33,108 nucleotides of DNA, taken from the NCBI GenBank assembly GCA_003537575.1, contig DPRS01000034.1, positions 66,115 through 99,222 on the forward strand, written 5' to 3'. This DNA comes from Oxalobacteraceae bacterium. GTDB lineage: Bacteria; Pseudomonadota; Gammaproteobacteria; Burkholderiales; Burkholderiaceae_D. Below are positions 1 to 7,361 of the stretch, one piece after another; the stretch's first letter is position 1; each line of letters starts with the position of its first letter. A program made the position numbers and the translations under genes. The notes under the pieces were generated by a model. That model made no database searches, was not told the DNA's origin, and saw only the letters and a program-made list of their open reading frames with translations.

Positions 1-2
1 TC

Positions 3-1130
3 AAGGTGCTGCACCCGCTGCTGACGGCCACCCAGGAAGGCAATTTCAAGGGCACCGAAGGCTTCGGCGCCATCCCTTTCGATGGCGTGATCCTGGCGCA
101 CTCCAATGAATCGGAGTGGAAAGCCTTCCGCAACAACAAGAATAACGAAGCCTTCCTCGACCGCATCTATATCGTCAAGGTGCCATACTGCCTGCGCGTG
201 TCGGAAGAAGTGAAGATTTACGAAAAGCTGCTGCGCAATTCCTCGCTGGCCGAAGCGCCCTGCGCGCCCGGCACGCTGAAGATGATGGCGCAGTTCGCCG
301 TGCTGTCGCGCCTGAAGGAGCCGGAGAATTCCAGCGTCTACTCCAAGATGCAGGTCTACGATGGGGACAACCTGAAGGATACCGACCCCAAGGCCAAGTC
401 GATCCACGAATACATCGACTATGCCGGCGTCGACGAAGGCATGGATGGCCTGTCCACCCGCTTCGCCTTCAAGATCCTGTCCAAGGTCTTCAACTTCGAC
501 ACCACCGAGGTGGCGGCCAATCCGGTGCACTTGCTGTACGTGCTGGAGCAGCAGGTCGAGCGTGAACAATTCCCGCCCGAGAACGAGCACAAATATCTTA
601 CCTATATCAAGGAGCACCTGGCGCAGCGCTATGTTGATTTCATCGGCAAGGAAATCCAGACTGCCTATCTGGAAAGCTACTCCGAATACGGCCAGAACAT
701 TTTCGACCGCTATGTGCTGTTTGCCGACTTCTGGATCCAGGACCAGGAATTCCGCGATCCGGATACTGGCGAGAGTTTCGACCGCAATGCCTTGAACAAT
801 GAACTGGAAAAGATCGAGAAACCAGCTGGCATTTCCAACCCGAAGGATTTCAGAAATGAAATCGTTAACTTCGTCTTGCGAGCCCGCGCGCAAAATGCCG
901 GCAAGAACCCACTCTGGACCAGTTATGAAAAGCTGCGCACCGTGATCGAAAAGAAAATGTTTTCGAATACGGAAGACTTGCTGCCGGTTATTTCATTCAA
1001 TGCCAAGGCCAGCGCCGATGACGCGCACAAACACGAGGAATTCGTGAGGCGGATGGTGGACAAAGGCTATACTGCCAAGCAGGTACGCCTCTTGTGCGAA
1101 TGGTATCTGCGCGTCAGGAAGTCGTCGTAA
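3..1130 (+). CDS. prkA: PrkA-type serine protein kinase, C-terminal part (cut by window start)
   Basis: This is the 3' portion (about 375 codons) of a PrkA/YeaG-type serine protein kinase; the frame is open to the first base, so the start lies upstream. What remains begins at the end of the AAA+ module (EGFGAIPFDGVILAHSNE, then the R/K-rich DRIYIVKVPYCLR segment) and continues through the family's C-terminal domain. The Walker A region and N-terminal AAA part are outside the window. In enterobacteria YeaG works with YeaH in sustained nitrogen starvation and stress responses. Here the gene is followed by a yeaH and a spoVR/ycgB homologue in the same direction, the classic three-gene arrangement. 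The family assignment is firm; the physiological role is taken from homologues. Confidence 0.93.
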   Translation, partial: KVLHPLLTATQEGNFKGTEGFGAIPFDGVILAHSNESEWKAFRNNKNNEAFLDRIYIVKVPYCLRVSEEVKIYEKLLRNSSLAEAPCAPGTLKMMAQFAVLSRLKEPENSSVYSKMQVYDGDNLKDTDPKAKSIHEYIDYAGVDEGMDGLSTRFAFKILSKVFNFDTTEVAANPVHLLYVLEQQVEREQFPPENEHKYLTYIKEHLAQRYVDFIGKEIQTAYLESYSEYGQNIFDRYVLFADFWIQDQEFRDPDTGESFDRNALNNELEKIEKPAGISNPKDFRNEIVNFVLRARAQNAGKNPLWTSYEKLRTVIEKKMFSNTEDLLPVISFNAKASADDAHKHEEFVRRMVDKGYTAKQVRLLCEWYLRVRKSS

Positions 1131-1151
1131 TGAAGTTGTCATGAGCGCCTT

Positions 1152-1172
1152 CCCTTCCCTTCTCGGGAAGGG
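1152..1172 (+). other. Intercistronic hairpin between prkA and yeaH
   Basis: A perfect stem (CCTTCCC at 1153-1159 with GGGAAGG at 1165-1171, extended by one more pair) encloses a five-base loop. No T-run follows, so it is not a standard terminator. It sits between the prkA stop (1130) and the ribosome binding site of yeaH, where it could stabilise or process the operon mRNA. The function is inference. Confidence 0.5.
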
Positions 1173-1196
1173 GGCGTCAAGCAGCAGGAGAAGGTT

Positions 1197-2462
1197 TTGG
1201 TTCATCTCATCGACCGTCGTCTGCAGGGCAAGAACAAGTCCGCGATCAACCGCGAGCGCTTCATCCGGCGCTACAAGGGACAGATCAAGGAAGCGGTGGC
1301 GCGCGCCGTCAAGGGCCGCTCGATCACTGATATCGAAAGCGGAGAAAAGATTTCCATCCCCGTCAAGGATATCAGCGAACCGGTATTCGGCCACGCGCAT
1401 GGCGGCATCTGGGAGAATGTCCACCCCGGCAACAAGGAATACGCCAAGGGCGACCAGATCGAGCGCCCCAGGGGCGGTGGCGGCAGCGGCCGCGGCAAGG
1501 CCGGCAACAGCGAAGAAACCAGCGAAGACGATTTTTCCTTCGAGCTGACGCGCGAAGAGTTCCTCAACGTGTTTTTCGATGACCTAGAATTACCCAACCT
1601 GGTCAAGACGCAACTCACCGCCGTCCCCGAATTCAAGACCCAGCGCGCCGGCTTCAACGTCTCCGGCACACCTTCGAATATCCACGTGCTGCGTTCGCTG
1701 CGCGGCGCATTGGGAAGGCGCATTGCCGTCGGCGGCGGACCGCGCAAGCGCCTGAAGGAAGCCGAGGAAGAGCTGCAGGCACTGCTGCAGGAAACCGGCG
1801 AAGACCACCCGCTCGTGCTCGAACTGCGCAAGGAAATCAGCCACCTGCGCGCGCGCATCCTGGCAATTCCCTTCATCGACCCGTTCGACCTGCGTTACAG
1901 CAATCGCATCAAAGTGCCCAAGCCCTCCAGCCAGGCGGTGATGTTCTGCATCATGGACGTTTCGGGCTCGATGGACGAGGCCAGGAAAGACATGGCCAAG
2001 CGCTTCTTCATCCTGCTCTACCTGTTCCTGACGCGCGCTTACGAAAAGATTGAAGTGGTGTTCATTCGCCACCACACGTCGGCCACCGAAGTCGATGAAG
2101 AAAACTTTTTCCATTCGCGCGAATCAGGCGGCACCGTGGTGTCGTCGGCACTGCACCTGCTGTCCAAGATCATCCAGGAACGCTACGCCAGCAGCGACTG
2201 GAACGCCTATGTCGCGCAAGCTTCCGACGGCGACAACTGGGACAGCGACTCGACCACCTGCCGCGAGCTGCTGGTCAATACCATCATGCCGATGGTGCAA
2301 TATTATGCCTATGTCGAAATCACCGACGGCCCGCCGCAAAACCTGTGGGAAGAATATGAGCAGATCCCGTCGGCCCATCCGCACTTCGCCATGCAGAAGA
2401 TCGAGTCGCCGGCGGACATCTACCCCGTCTTCCGCGAATTGTTCAAGAAGCAGCCAAAATGA
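1197..2462 (+). CDS. yeaH: YeaH-type DUF444 (UPF0229) protein with vWA domain
   Basis: The 421-residue protein starts at a TTG codon. That start is supported by GGAG six bases upstream and by the N-terminus (IDRRLQGKNKSAINRERF), which aligns with the usual beginning of YeaH. A Gly-rich linker lies around residues 90-105. A von Willebrand A domain begins near 245 and has an intact MIDAS core, DVSGSMD (D254, S256, S258). Proteins of this family are co-expressed with the PrkA kinase and linked to stress and nitrogen-starvation responses; the biochemical activity is not settled. It sits 66 bp after prkA and overlaps the downstream spoVR-type gene by 4 bp (ATGA), indicating translational coupling. 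Confidence 0.93.
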   Translation: MVHLIDRRLQGKNKSAINRERFIRRYKGQIKEAVARAVKGRSITDIESGEKISIPVKDISEPVFGHAHGGIWENVHPGNKEYAKGDQIERPRGGGGSGRGKAGNSEETSEDDFSFELTREEFLNVFFDDLELPNLVKTQLTAVPEFKTQRAGFNVSGTPSNIHVLRSLRGALGRRIAVGGGPRKRLKEAEEELQALLQETGEDHPLVLELRKEISHLRARILAIPFIDPFDLRYSNRIKVPKPSSQAVMFCIMDVSGSMDEARKDMAKRFFILLYLFLTRAYEKIEVVFIRHHTSATEVDEENFFHSRESGGTVVSSALHLLSKIIQERYASSDWNAYVAQASDGDNWDSDSTTCRELLVNTIMPMVQYYAYVEITDGPPQNLWEEYEQIPSAHPHFAMQKIESPADIYPVFRELFKKQPK

Positions 2463-4018
2463 GGGAGCTCATGGACGCCTTGCCTGCCTTGCCGGAACCC
2501 GCCAATCCGCGCCGTCTGCCGGACCAGTCGGAGTGGACGTTCGAACTGATTGAGCAGGCCCATGAGGAAGTGCGGCGGGTGGCGGAAAAATTCGGCCTGG
2601 ATACCTACCCGAACCAGCTGGAAATCATCAGCGCCGAGCAGATGATGGATGCGTATGCTTCCGTCGGCTTGCCGGTGTCTTACCATCACTGGTCCTTCGG
2701 CAAGCATTTTCTTTCCACGGAAAAGAGTTACCGGCGCGGCCAGATGGGCCTGGCCTACGAGATTGTGATCAACTCCAATCCCTGCATCGCCTATCTGATG
2801 GAAGAAAACAGCCTGATGATGCAGACGCTGGTGATCGCGCATGCGGCGTATGGCCATAATTCGTTTTTTAAGGGCAATTACCTGTTCCGTACCTGGACCG
2901 ACGCCGAGGCAATCGTCGATTACATGGTATTCGCCAAGAAATACATCAGCCAGTGCGAGGAGCGCTACGGCATCGAGGAAGTCGAACTGCTGCTTGATTC
3001 CTGCCATGCCTTGCAGAATTACGGCGTGGATCGTTACAAGCGTCCAGCCAAGCTGTCGCTGGAAAAGGAATATGCACGCCAGCAGGAGCGCAAGGAATAC
3101 CTGCAATCGCAAGTCAATGAATTGTGGCGCACCCTGCCGCGGCAGGAATTGGAGGAACCGGAGGAAAACAATCACCGCTTTCCCGAAGAGCCGCAGGAAA
3201 ACCTGCTGTATTTCATCGAGAAATATGCCCCCCTGCTGGAACCGTGGCAGCGCGAAATCGTCCGCATCGTGCGCAAAATTTCCCAGTATTTCTATCCCCA
3301 GCGCCAGACCCAGGTGATGAATGAAGGATGGGCCACCTTCTGGCATTACACCATCATCAATCAGTTGTATGAAGAAGGCATCGTCGGCAACGGCTTCATG
3401 ATGGAGTTCCTGCAAAGCCATACCAACGTGGTGTACCAGCCGCCTGTCACCAGTCCTTATTACGGCGGCATCAACCCTTATGCCCTGGGCTTCAACATGA
3501 TGCGCGACATCCGCCGCATCTGCGAAGAGCCGACCGACGAAGACCGCGCCTGGTTTCCGGAAATCGCCGGCAGCGACTGGATCAAGACGCTGGATTTTGC
3601 CATGCGCAATTTCAAGGATGAGAGTTTCATCGCGCAATATCTCTCACCCAAACTGATCCGCGATTTCCATTTCTTTGCCGTGCTGGATGACGACCGCAAC
3701 GACAATCTGCAAGTTTCGGCGATCCATGACGATAGTGGCTACCGGTATGTGCGCGAACAGCTGGCGGCGCAATACAATCTCGGCAACCGCGAACCGAATA
3801 TCCAGATATGGTCGGTCAATACGCATGGCGACCGCAGTCTCACCCTGCGTCATACCCAGTTCCAGCGCCGGCCGCTGGGTCCGAGCACCGAAGAAGTCCT
3901 GAAGCATGTCGTACGCCTGTGGGGTTTCGATGTGCGACTGGAAACGGTCAATGGCGAAGGTTCGCTTCTCTACACCATGGAATGCAATGCCGAGAAAAGG
4001 CAGCGACGCAAAAGGTAA
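2459..4018 (+). CDS. ycgB: SpoVR/YcgB family protein
   Basis: The protein (519 residues) belongs to the SpoVR family, named for a Bacillus protein affecting spore cortex formation and present in non-sporulating proteobacteria as YcgB. Recognisable conserved blocks are LPVSYHHWSFGKHF (about residue 72), GLAYEIVINSNPCIAYLMEEN, HAAYGHNSFFKGNYLF, DSCHAL, and NEGWATFWHYTI (about 290). The His/Glu-rich blocks suggest metal-binding or catalytic capacity, which is inference. The start used overlaps the yeaH stop (ATGA). A second ATG at 2471, preceded by GGGAG, is possible but the spacing is short. It is the last gene of the prkA-yeaH-ycgB operon. The family is certain and the reaction unknown. Confidence 0.93.
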   Translation: MRELMDALPALPEPANPRRLPDQSEWTFELIEQAHEEVRRVAEKFGLDTYPNQLEIISAEQMMDAYASVGLPVSYHHWSFGKHFLSTEKSYRRGQMGLAYEIVINSNPCIAYLMEENSLMMQTLVIAHAAYGHNSFFKGNYLFRTWTDAEAIVDYMVFAKKYISQCEERYGIEEVELLLDSCHALQNYGVDRYKRPAKLSLEKEYARQQERKEYLQSQVNELWRTLPRQELEEPEENNHRFPEEPQENLLYFIEKYAPLLEPWQREIVRIVRKISQYFYPQRQTQVMNEGWATFWHYTIINQLYEEGIVGNGFMMEFLQSHTNVVYQPPVTSPYYGGINPYALGFNMMRDIRRICEEPTDEDRAWFPEIAGSDWIKTLDFAMRNFKDESFIAQYLSPKLIRDFHFFAVLDDDRNDNLQVSAIHDDSGYRYVREQLAAQYNLGNREPNIQIWSVNTHGDRSLTLRHTQFQRRPLGPSTEEVLKHVVRLWGFDVRLETVNGEGSLLYTMECNAEKRQRRKR

Positions 4019-4108
4019 GCAAAACCTGCGGTGCATGCGTGGAGCCACGCGGGAACCTGAGTATGGTAGCTTGATCTTATGGAAATCTGTTGTATCGAGG
4101 TGGTAAAT

Positions 4109-4294
4109 ATGCTTCTCAGCACGATCACACCCTTACCGTCCACTGCCGGCATGCATTCGCACCATCCCGGATTGCAGTTGCATCGTGCGCCCGTACCGGA
4201 AGAGGAACCGCTCGAACCGCTGCCGGGCGAAGAACCTGCCCCGGACGAGGAAGAGCCGCCGCCTCATCCGAACCCTTCCATGCGCCTTCAGTAG
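4109..4294 (+). CDS. Small Pro/Glu-rich hypothetical protein
   Basis: This 61-residue ORF starts at an ATG preceded by GAGGTGG with good spacing. Its second half is dominated by proline and glutamate (PEEEPLEPLPGEEPAPDEEE), so it is probably disordered and strongly acidic. I do not recognise a family. It lies 90 bp after the SpoVR gene and 10 bp before another small ORF with a strong ribosome binding site, so the pair may be co-transcribed. An earlier in-frame ATG at 4079 would add ten residues but lacks a ribosome binding site. Low sequence complexity leaves some doubt that it is translated. Confidence 0.5.
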   Translation: MLLSTITPLPSTAGMHSHHPGLQLHRAPVPEEEPLEPLPGEEPAPDEEEPPPHPNPSMRLQ

Positions 4295-4304
4295 AGAGGA
4301 TGAC

Positions 4305-4562
4305 ATGCCAACCCCGCAGAATGCCTCCGATGACATTTCCAAGTATGCGAGCGAGCTGACTCGCCGCTTTGAGGAATTCACCGATTGGGCCATCCACAAT
4401 TGGCCACAGAAGAATTACCCCTTGCTGCCATCGGACTTTGCCGAATCGCGTCGTGAACTGAGCATTATCCTGGGCAAGCGATTAAATGAAAGTGAAAGCG
4501 TCCCGCCTCCTGAAGCCGGAGGCCCGCAATATGTCGACGTCAATCCGTCACCCTGGCCCTGA
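4305..4562 (+). CDS. Small hypothetical protein
   Basis: The ORF encodes 85 residues and starts at an ATG 4 bp after GAGAGGA. The protein has an amphipathic helical N-terminal half (SKYASELTRRFEEFTDWAI) and a proline-rich C-terminus. No catalytic motif or membrane segment is visible and the family is not recognised. A good rho-independent terminator follows at 4689-4718, supporting a transcription unit that ends here, possibly shared with the 61-residue ORF just upstream. Confidence 0.65.
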   Translation: MPTPQNASDDISKYASELTRRFEEFTDWAIHNWPQKNYPLLPSDFAESRRELSIILGKRLNESESVPPPEAGGPQYVDVNPSPWP

Positions 4563-4688
4563 TCAGCCTGGCGAAATCCCATTTTGATAAAAGGGTTTAT
4601 TGCGCTGCGCAATGACATGCCTTCCAAATTCGTGCAGAATTGCAAGGTAGTTAATAAAATCCGGTTCAAGCGGAGGGTAGGAGACTAG

Positions 4689-4718
4689 AGCCCGTAGTGT
4701 TTTGCACTGCGGGCTTTT
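4689..4718 (+). terminator. Rho-independent terminator
   Basis: The stem AGCCCGTAGTG (4689-4699) pairs with CACTGCGGGCT (4705-4715) with one G-T wobble, over a five-base loop, and runs into TTTT. The T-run orients it to the plus strand, terminating the small-protein unit upstream. Confidence 0.85.
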
Positions 4719-4775
4719 CATTTGGAAATTAGAAAAAAAGTCCCAACGCATGCTCCATAAGTGGCGCAATGGTAC

Positions 4776-5363
4776 TCAGATATGCCGCATACGTGAGGCA
4801 ATGTGACGCGCATGCGACAAGGACAAATAGACATCTTCTTCAGGAAATTGTTCATCCGCGATTTCCTCGATCGGCATGCCGAAACGGGCGCGCATATCGT
4901 TTTTTGCTCCCAGCAATTCCTTGCCCAGCACGACCAGATCGATGTCCGACACTAGCACCTTGGGAAACATGACAGATTCCTCTTCCTGGATATGGTGTTC
5001 GATCTGTTCCGCCAGAGCACGAACTTTGGCGTCGAACATTGGTTCGTCAGGCGGTATATTGCCTAACATAATAATGATGCTCTTGGCTGATTCGTGTTCA
5101 TCCAGAGCTTCATCCATTACCCCATTGTTGTCGATGGCGTCACGCGTTGCCGGGTAAAAAATTCCCTCCTCGACGGCGAAGTGAATCAGCAACTCAGCGC
5201 ATGCCTTGCGCACCAGTTCGAATTTTTCATGTGCGCGTATATGCCCCCTTTTTGCCTGAATCTCGGCAAAAATGGCTTGCACTTTGCGATGGTCAATCGT
5301 CAGCAAGCCAATGACATCCGGGTAAACCACCATCGGCAAAACAAGCTGGGGGTGTTTGATCAT
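4776..5363 (-). CDS. Hemerythrin-like HHE cation-binding protein
   Basis: The 195-residue soluble protein carries a four-helix hemerythrin-type HHE pattern. Likely metal ligands are H25 (LLTIDHRK), H61 and E65 (LLIHFAVEEGIFYPA), H90 (DEHES), and H123/H124 with E127/E128 (EHHIQEEESVMFPK). The family binds a di-iron centre and is associated with O2, NO or oxidative-stress handling; which ligand applies here cannot be told. The ATG at 5363 is preceded by AAAGGTG. The gene is read opposite to its small-protein neighbours and shares a 257-bp intergenic region with the divergent 115-residue gene at 5621. Confidence 0.88.
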   Translation of the reverse strand: MIKHPQLVLPMVVYPDVIGLLTIDHRKVQAIFAEIQAKRGHIRAHEKFELVRKACAELLIHFAVEEGIFYPATRDAIDNNGVMDEALDEHESAKSIIIMLGNIPPDEPMFDAKVRALAEQIEHHIQEEESVMFPKVLVSDIDLVVLGKELLGAKNDMRARFGMPIEEIADEQFPEEDVYLSLSHARHIASRMRHI

Positions 5364-5620
5364 GCCGCACCTTTAAAAGTGATGAAACAGCAAATGGACT
5401 CGACAGCGTCCAAATTACTCACTTGGGTTGATTGGCGTTTGCGTTAGCACAAAAGACTTTTTCGGCCAATTAAGTTTCAATTTGAAAACATCAAGCGAGC
5501 ATCTGACGAAATCGTCATGACGAAACTGGCAACGAACTAAGGCTCATGGCTAGCATCTCATACAGAGTCAGGTCTGAGTCATACATGCTTTTTGGAAAAT
5601 CGAGAGTACAGGAGAACGTC

Positions 5621-5968
5621 ATGGCGCCCAAATATGCACACTTTATGGAGGAATCGGATATCGGTTCCGGCGAAAAGACGCCTGCGGAAATGGAGGATCT
5701 CGAACAGACCCGAAATTTGCGCGAGCAACAGGAACAGGCGCGGCAACAGGCACGACCGATGGATGGCGGACTGCTGCAGCAGGTGACCGAGGAGCAGCAA
5801 TTCATTAACCAGCATGAAAGCCATACGCCACATGGCGTGGCTGAGGATACCCTTACTGACGAGACAGGACCGGCCGAGAGGGATATGCAAGCAGAAGGTG
5901 CAATGGCACCGAAGCCCATGCAGAAGGGTAAAAAAGCCGATGCTCCCCAAGGACAGCAAGCGCGTTAA
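5621..5968 (+). CDS. Glutamine/glutamate-rich small hypothetical protein
   Basis: The ORF encodes 115 residues and starts at the ATG preceded by CAGGAGAACGTC, an excellent ribosome binding site; two upstream in-frame ATGs lack one. The middle of the protein is a charged helix rich in Gln and Glu (RNLREQQEQARQQAR). The C-terminus is Lys/Gln/Ala-rich and probably disordered. No known domain is recognised. The leader just before the ATG is nearly identical to that of the 88-residue gene at 6348, hinting at shared expression control. A terminator follows at 6086-6108. Confidence 0.72.
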   Translation: MAPKYAHFMEESDIGSGEKTPAEMEDLEQTRNLREQQEQARQQARPMDGGLLQQVTEEQQFINQHESHTPHGVAEDTLTDETGPAERDMQAEGAMAPKPMQKGKKADAPQGQQAR

Positions 5969-6347
5969 TGCGCCGACACAGAAATCGCCGATTTCAGGTT
6001 TTAAACAGAGTTTGGTGTTGAATTGAAAACAAGCGGTATTTTTACTGTGCTGTGGTGAAGCGGGAATTTATGCCTGAAAGATTTGAGCCGCCAATTAGGC
6101 GGCTTTTTCATGCAGACATTAGCAAGGCGCAGCAAGAAATTTTCTAAGCAATTGATTAATAAGATGTTTTTTATTTTTAGAAAATGCCAGTTGAATTGTG
6201 CTTATTTTATTTTTGATTTTACAAAAGGAATCTTACTTATAAAAAACGCATGGTATTTATGATGTGAATGCCAATCATATAAATTCTAAATTTGATTTAT
6301 AACTTGGCGAAGCCATAATGAAAATACCAAATTAACAGGAGAACATC
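5969..6347. other. AT-rich intergenic region with terminator
   Basis: Apart from the terminator at 6086-6108 there is no gene here. From about 6120 to 6330 the sequence is very AT-rich (runs such as TTTTTTATTTTTAG), in contrast to the GC-rich surroundings. It likely holds the promoter of the 88-residue gene at 6348, but I cannot pick a single convincing -35/-10 pair. Confidence 0.5.
6086..6108 (+). terminator. Rho-independent terminator
   Basis: The stem AGCCGCC (6086-6092) pairs perfectly with GGCGGCT (6098-6104) over the loop AATTA and is followed by TTTTTC. It lies about 118 bp after the 115-residue gene and reads on the plus strand. Confidence 0.85.
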
Positions 6348-6614
6348 ATGTTCGAAGCTAATCTTGCAAGTTATCCGTATGTTAGTCCGGTTAATTCTTA
6401 TACGGAAAATCTGGGACGTGCAGCACGCAGCTTTATTGCCGCGCTCTTGGCATTCGATCCGGCGGAAACCAATGCCCCCAGCTCTGCCGAAGTCCAATTC
6501 CGCGAAGAAGATGACGCAAAAACTTTTGCAGAACTGGAGCGACTGGCTCACGAGTTCGACACCCTCATGCCGAATCAGGCCGCTGAGTTACGCCACCTTA
6601 TCAGCCGCGGCTAA
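6348..6614 (+). CDS. Small hypothetical protein (88 aa)
   Basis: The start is strongly supported by ACAGGAGAACATC directly before the ATG. The 88-residue protein has an N-terminal Ser/Tyr/Asn segment, a helix with AARSFIAALLAFDP, and an acidic helical C-terminal half (DDAKTFAELERLAHEFD). No signal peptide, membrane span or catalytic motif is seen. I do not recognise the family. It stands alone between an AT-rich upstream region and its own terminator at 6674-6704, so it is probably monocistronic. A role in stress response is only suggested by neighbours and gene style. Confidence 0.72.
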   Translation: MFEANLASYPYVSPVNSYTENLGRAARSFIAALLAFDPAETNAPSSAEVQFREEDDAKTFAELERLAHEFDTLMPNQAAELRHLISRG

Positions 6615-6925
6615 GTAAGATCGTTCGCGGCTAAACAAGGCCGCTTATCTGTAAAGGATTTGCCATCCTGCTGGCGGGAAACCCGTAAGGTTTTCCGCTT
6701 TTTTCTGGAATATTTTTTCCTCAATACCCCAGGTTTATTCCTCTAGGGCATGAGGCAATTCCTTTCTTGCGTCTCTTTTTTATTTCCTTATTGCAACCAT
6801 TCCCTGTAAACCCTATTTGCGTTTCAGAGTTCAAAACTTCCGCAAAGAAAAATTGATTTTACTCAAAGTTGTAATAATTCAACGAGGAATAATACTCACA
6901 GAAAACATTTCATAAGGAGACGAGC
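6615..6925. other. Intergenic region with terminator
   Basis: The stretch between the 88- and 102-residue genes contains the terminator at 6674-6704 and then an AT-rich region (about 6700-6910) that must hold the promoter of the next gene. An imperfect palindromic motif GTTGTAATAATTCAAC lies at about 6868-6883. I see no ORF with a ribosome binding site. Confidence 0.45.
6674..6704 (+). terminator. Rho-independent terminator
   Basis: The arms GCGGGAAACC (6674-6683) and GGTTTTCCGC (6689-6698) pair with one G-T wobble over a CGTAA loop and run into TTTTTT. It ends the 88-residue gene's transcript. Confidence 0.85.
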
Positions 6926-7234
6926 ATGCCAATTATGACTAGTCAAGAAATGGTGGGATCCCTGGTCAACGCATATTGTGGCCCGAATGCCACTTTGCGG
7001 CAGAAGCATGTTTTCGAGCAAACTTTATTTGCTCTTGTACGGCTGGCCAAATCTGAGCAAATGAATGAGATTAAGGCTAATGTCAGGAAACTGACCGGAC
7101 CGATTGCTCCGTTCGTGCCTCGTCCGACGGTAAAGCAAAGCGCCGAGGCTCAGGTCCGCCTGGCTCAGCTGGCCCTACCCGGACTGGAAGAAAAAGTAGG
7201 CGCATCGTGCGCGCCGGTGCGGCGGCGCAAATAA
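6926..7234 (+). CDS. Small hypothetical protein (102 aa)
   Basis: The ATG is preceded by ATAAGGAGACGAGC, a strong ribosome binding site. The 102-residue protein is mostly helical (KHVFEQTLFALVRLAKSEQ, then a long central helix) and ends in a basic tail (PVRRRK). No domain is recognised. Like the genes at 5621 and 6348 it is short, has a strong start, is flanked by AT-rich DNA and ends at a strong hairpin (7286-7313). The set may be co-regulated, but no shared operator was identified. Confidence 0.72.
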   Translation: MPIMTSQEMVGSLVNAYCGPNATLRQKHVFEQTLFALVRLAKSEQMNEIKANVRKLTGPIAPFVPRPTVKQSAEAQVRLAQLALPGLEEKVGASCAPVRRRK

Positions 7235-7284
7235 GATCAGCAATAGAATTGCAACACTCTGCCCTTCTCCTTCAGCAATGCCAT

Positions 7285-7313
7285 AAAAAAGGGTAGCCCA
7301 TGCTACCCTTTTT
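7285..7313. terminator. Bidirectional rho-independent terminator
   Basis: GGGTAGC (7291-7297) pairs with GCTACCC (7302-7308) over CCAT. An A-run precedes the stem and a T-run follows, so it can terminate the plus-strand 102-residue gene and the minus-strand FG-GAP gene that converge on it. Confidence 0.9.
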
Positions 7314-7361
7314 CCACTGCGGTCCGCATCGTTGACCTAAGCAGCGGTTCGGCGCCTACCC

